Assembly (NCBI RefSeq): GCF_030936135.1
Contig: NC_082595.1
Span: forward strand, 74,124,135 to 74,188,134
Origin: Gavia stellata
Taxonomy: Eukaryota > Chordata > Aves > Gaviiformes > Gaviidae
Length of the DNA: 64,000 nt
Direction: 5' to 3'
The notes under the pieces were generated by a model that was not told the origin of the DNA, did no database searches, and saw only the letters and a program-made list of their open reading frames with translations. Positions 62,008 to 64,000 of the stretch are shown here, piece after piece (positions within the stretch are counted from its first letter, which is position 1; each line of letters opens with the position of its first letter). The translations under genes and the position numbers were made by a program.

Positions 62008-64000
62008 CTAGTATATTCCTGAATACAACATAAGTTATCTAGCAAATGAACTACAACTTGTGAAAATCTACCCTTCTGTGCTAACCGGAGATGATCAAGG
62101 TAGGGTAATGAGTTGCCTGCAGCATACCGCAAGGTGAATAGATAGGCATTTGGCAGGCAGACTGGACTGTAGTATTAGAAAAAATACAGTAGGTCAAATT
62201 CTGCATCCTTGCAAGGTCTGACTCTTGGCTATGAAAGCAAATTGACTTGAATTTCTGCTCTGAACTACCTTGCAGTGTGCCTTAGAACATGGATTTGCTA
62301 TTAGTGTTGTTACTTTAATATTACTATACAATAAAGCATTGGTTTTAATCCTTGGCGTATTAAAAGTAAGTGTAGATTGCCATGCTTGATAATTGTAATT
62401 TCACTGTATTGTGATCTATGACATAACTGGATAACAAAAATGCATTGAAGAATAAGCTAATAGAAGGTAAAAGTTTGCCAACAGTTGTTTATTTCAAGTC
62501 TGGCTGTGAGATGTCCACCTGGTGTGCAGTAATGAGATACCAGAGTGCTGCATTTTTAATATAGTGTTATGCTCTTTCAGAATGGTATTTTGACTTACCT
62601 TAGCTTGTGCAGTCAGTCTCAAGTAGAGCTCTCCCAAGGAACCAATTAGGAAAATACCTACATGTGGTTTCTTGGTGCCTTTTGATCAAATGTTTTAAAA
62701 TAAAGACAAACTTGTGAAGATTGAGCTGTGCTTGCTCAAAGCATTTTGCTTCCTACATACTGACCCACAGTAAAGCATCTGGAGTCTGTGCTTGCTGTTC
62801 AGTGTGGATCAGATGAACCCGTGACCCATTACGTGTACGATGAATCTAGGAACAACACTGAGCTACTGGTTAGTAAATAGTAGTTGTTGAGCTCAGACGA
62901 TTTTAACTGCAGTATAAAAATGTAATAGGCCCAACTGGTTAGTTTTCACAGGTTTTTGTAGCTTATAGTTGGTTATGTAGGCAAAGCTTCCTCTGTCTTT
63001 GAGCTCAATCTGACTGATCTCAGAGGACATCAAATTGTAGGAAAGTCTGTCATTAAAGATGCTTCATTGCCTTCCAAAAACAGTTGACTAAGGAACCGAA
63101 GTTGGACCAGAGCCAACCTGCTTATGCTGTCAATCATTGATACTCCTCATAGCAAGTGTTAACAGAGGAGGTTGTTTTCTGCAATAGTATGCTTGCTCTA
63201 TCACAAATGCAGGGAAAACTTTCAAAGAGGAGCTGCTCTCCTATTTATTTATTATTTTCTGGCTAAACAGTTGTCTCCAGTACAAGAACCACAGCCTGTC
63301 TGCCTCTCAGAATATACTTGGGACAGTAGGGATGCCACGTATTATACCCTGAAGTAACTTCACGCTGTATTTGCAAGCTGCTCTCTGCTGGAGTACCCTG
63401 GCTTTAGTGCCAGTTTTGTGAAGGGTTCTTGGGCAGATGGGTGGATCACAACAGCTCACTTTGGCAGAACAGCAAGCTGAATTCCATCTACTTTTAATGA
63501 CTGCAATGTTGATTTTGACTGCTTTCTGACTACTTTGGTCGAGAAAATACTTGCAACTAAGCAGAATTATCTTGAGATTCTCTTTGGTATCCGAGTATGT
63601 TCTGCTAATAGCTCACTGATTTAAATAAGCTTCAACTGTGCCTGTTTACTGTATTTATATGTGAGCACTGGGGTTCATTCATTGGGGCTCACTCTTTCCA
63701 TGTACACTTTTACTTGGTGAAAGTCTTGAATCTGTGTGCTGTTAGGCCCAGGAACTTGCATTTAAAATTTTCGGTGTTCTTGGGGGATGTTAGCTGTTCA
63801 TAAACTTCAAAGAAGTCTACCTACTTCTGGTCTTACTCTCACACTATTGAGCTAAATGCAAGAAAGAACTAGCATGGTGGTGAATTGAGCTTCTAAAGAA
63901 GTGGTTCTTGGCTTTACCCTGGGGTAGTGAAAAGGTAGAAGACCTTCTTGTCAACCCTTAAAGCCACTACTCGGTTCTGTCTGTTACAGTTTAAGAAAAG

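Larger units (their letters stand above)
59266..64000 (+). other. SNAP91: SNAP91 intron, incomplete (at least 4.7 kb)
   Basis: It starts GTAGAG and runs to the window end. It holds an old CR1 fragment (61119-61633) and an imperfect tandem repeat (61938-62007). I searched for the next exon, which should begin with AC to complete Asp and continue with a LLGED-type peptide, and found none. A good-looking acceptor, CTGTCTGTTACAG at 63989, is followed by TTTAAG, which reads Val then stop in the required frame. Confidence 0.75.

Noticed and set aside
63977..64000. Strong acceptor at 63989 as the start of the next SNAP91 exon
   Set aside because: In the frame left by coding exon 12 it reads Val then a stop, and the peptide does not match the expected continuation.
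1..64000. CRISPR arrays, tRNA or rRNA genes, bacterial-type operons
   Set aside because: No regularly spaced repeats and no tRNA B-box with a matching cloverleaf were seen; the gene structure is vertebrate.

Overview
This is a stretch of a bird nuclear genome. The evidence is several chicken-repeat-1 (CR1) LINE fragments with the avian 3' tail (ATTCTGTG or ATTCTATG doubled), two endogenous-retrovirus LTR pieces of types familiar from bird genomes, AT-rich non-coding DNA, and a vertebrate gene with canonical GT-AG introns. The LTR type points to Neoaves rather than chicken or duck, but I cannot fix the species.

The only gene I can support is SNAP91 (AP180, the neuronal clathrin-assembly protein) on the + strand. 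About 20 kb of intergenic DNA (1-20,280) holds one CR1 fragment, one solo LTR and no recognisable gene. A CpG island (about 20,290-21,650) is the promoter. The ATG is at 21,681. Twelve coding exons follow, up to 59,265, and together they give 1,117 nt: 372 codons plus one base of codon 373. Every splice junction keeps the reading frame. The gene runs off the right edge; the last 4.7 kb is an unfinished intron.

The translated part contains the whole ANTH domain (about residues 1-290). It carries the phosphoinositide-binding residues K28, K38, K40 and H41, and the start of the disordered assembly region has a DLF motif (327-329) and a DLL-type motif (346-350). AP180 binds PI(4,5)P2 on the presynaptic membrane through the ANTH domain. 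It recruits clathrin and AP-2 through the disordered tail and helps retrieve the SNARE protein VAMP2 during synaptic vesicle recycling.

The 19.7 kb intron after the first coding exon holds a CR1 copy with an uninterrupted 232-codon reverse-transcriptase remnant, a short CR1 tail, a diverged LTR, a perfect 13-bp hairpin and a microsatellite palindrome. Later introns are 1.1-3.6 kb and mostly plain.

I found no new multi-gene system, no CRISPR array and no RNA gene. The points most worth a second look are: an in-frame stop directly after the exon that ends the ANTH domain, which would give an ANTH-only protein if that intron were retained; weak or tandem donors clustered in the exons of the disordered region; a 28-nt exon; and a paired ATGGC/GCCAT element that may mark the transcription start.
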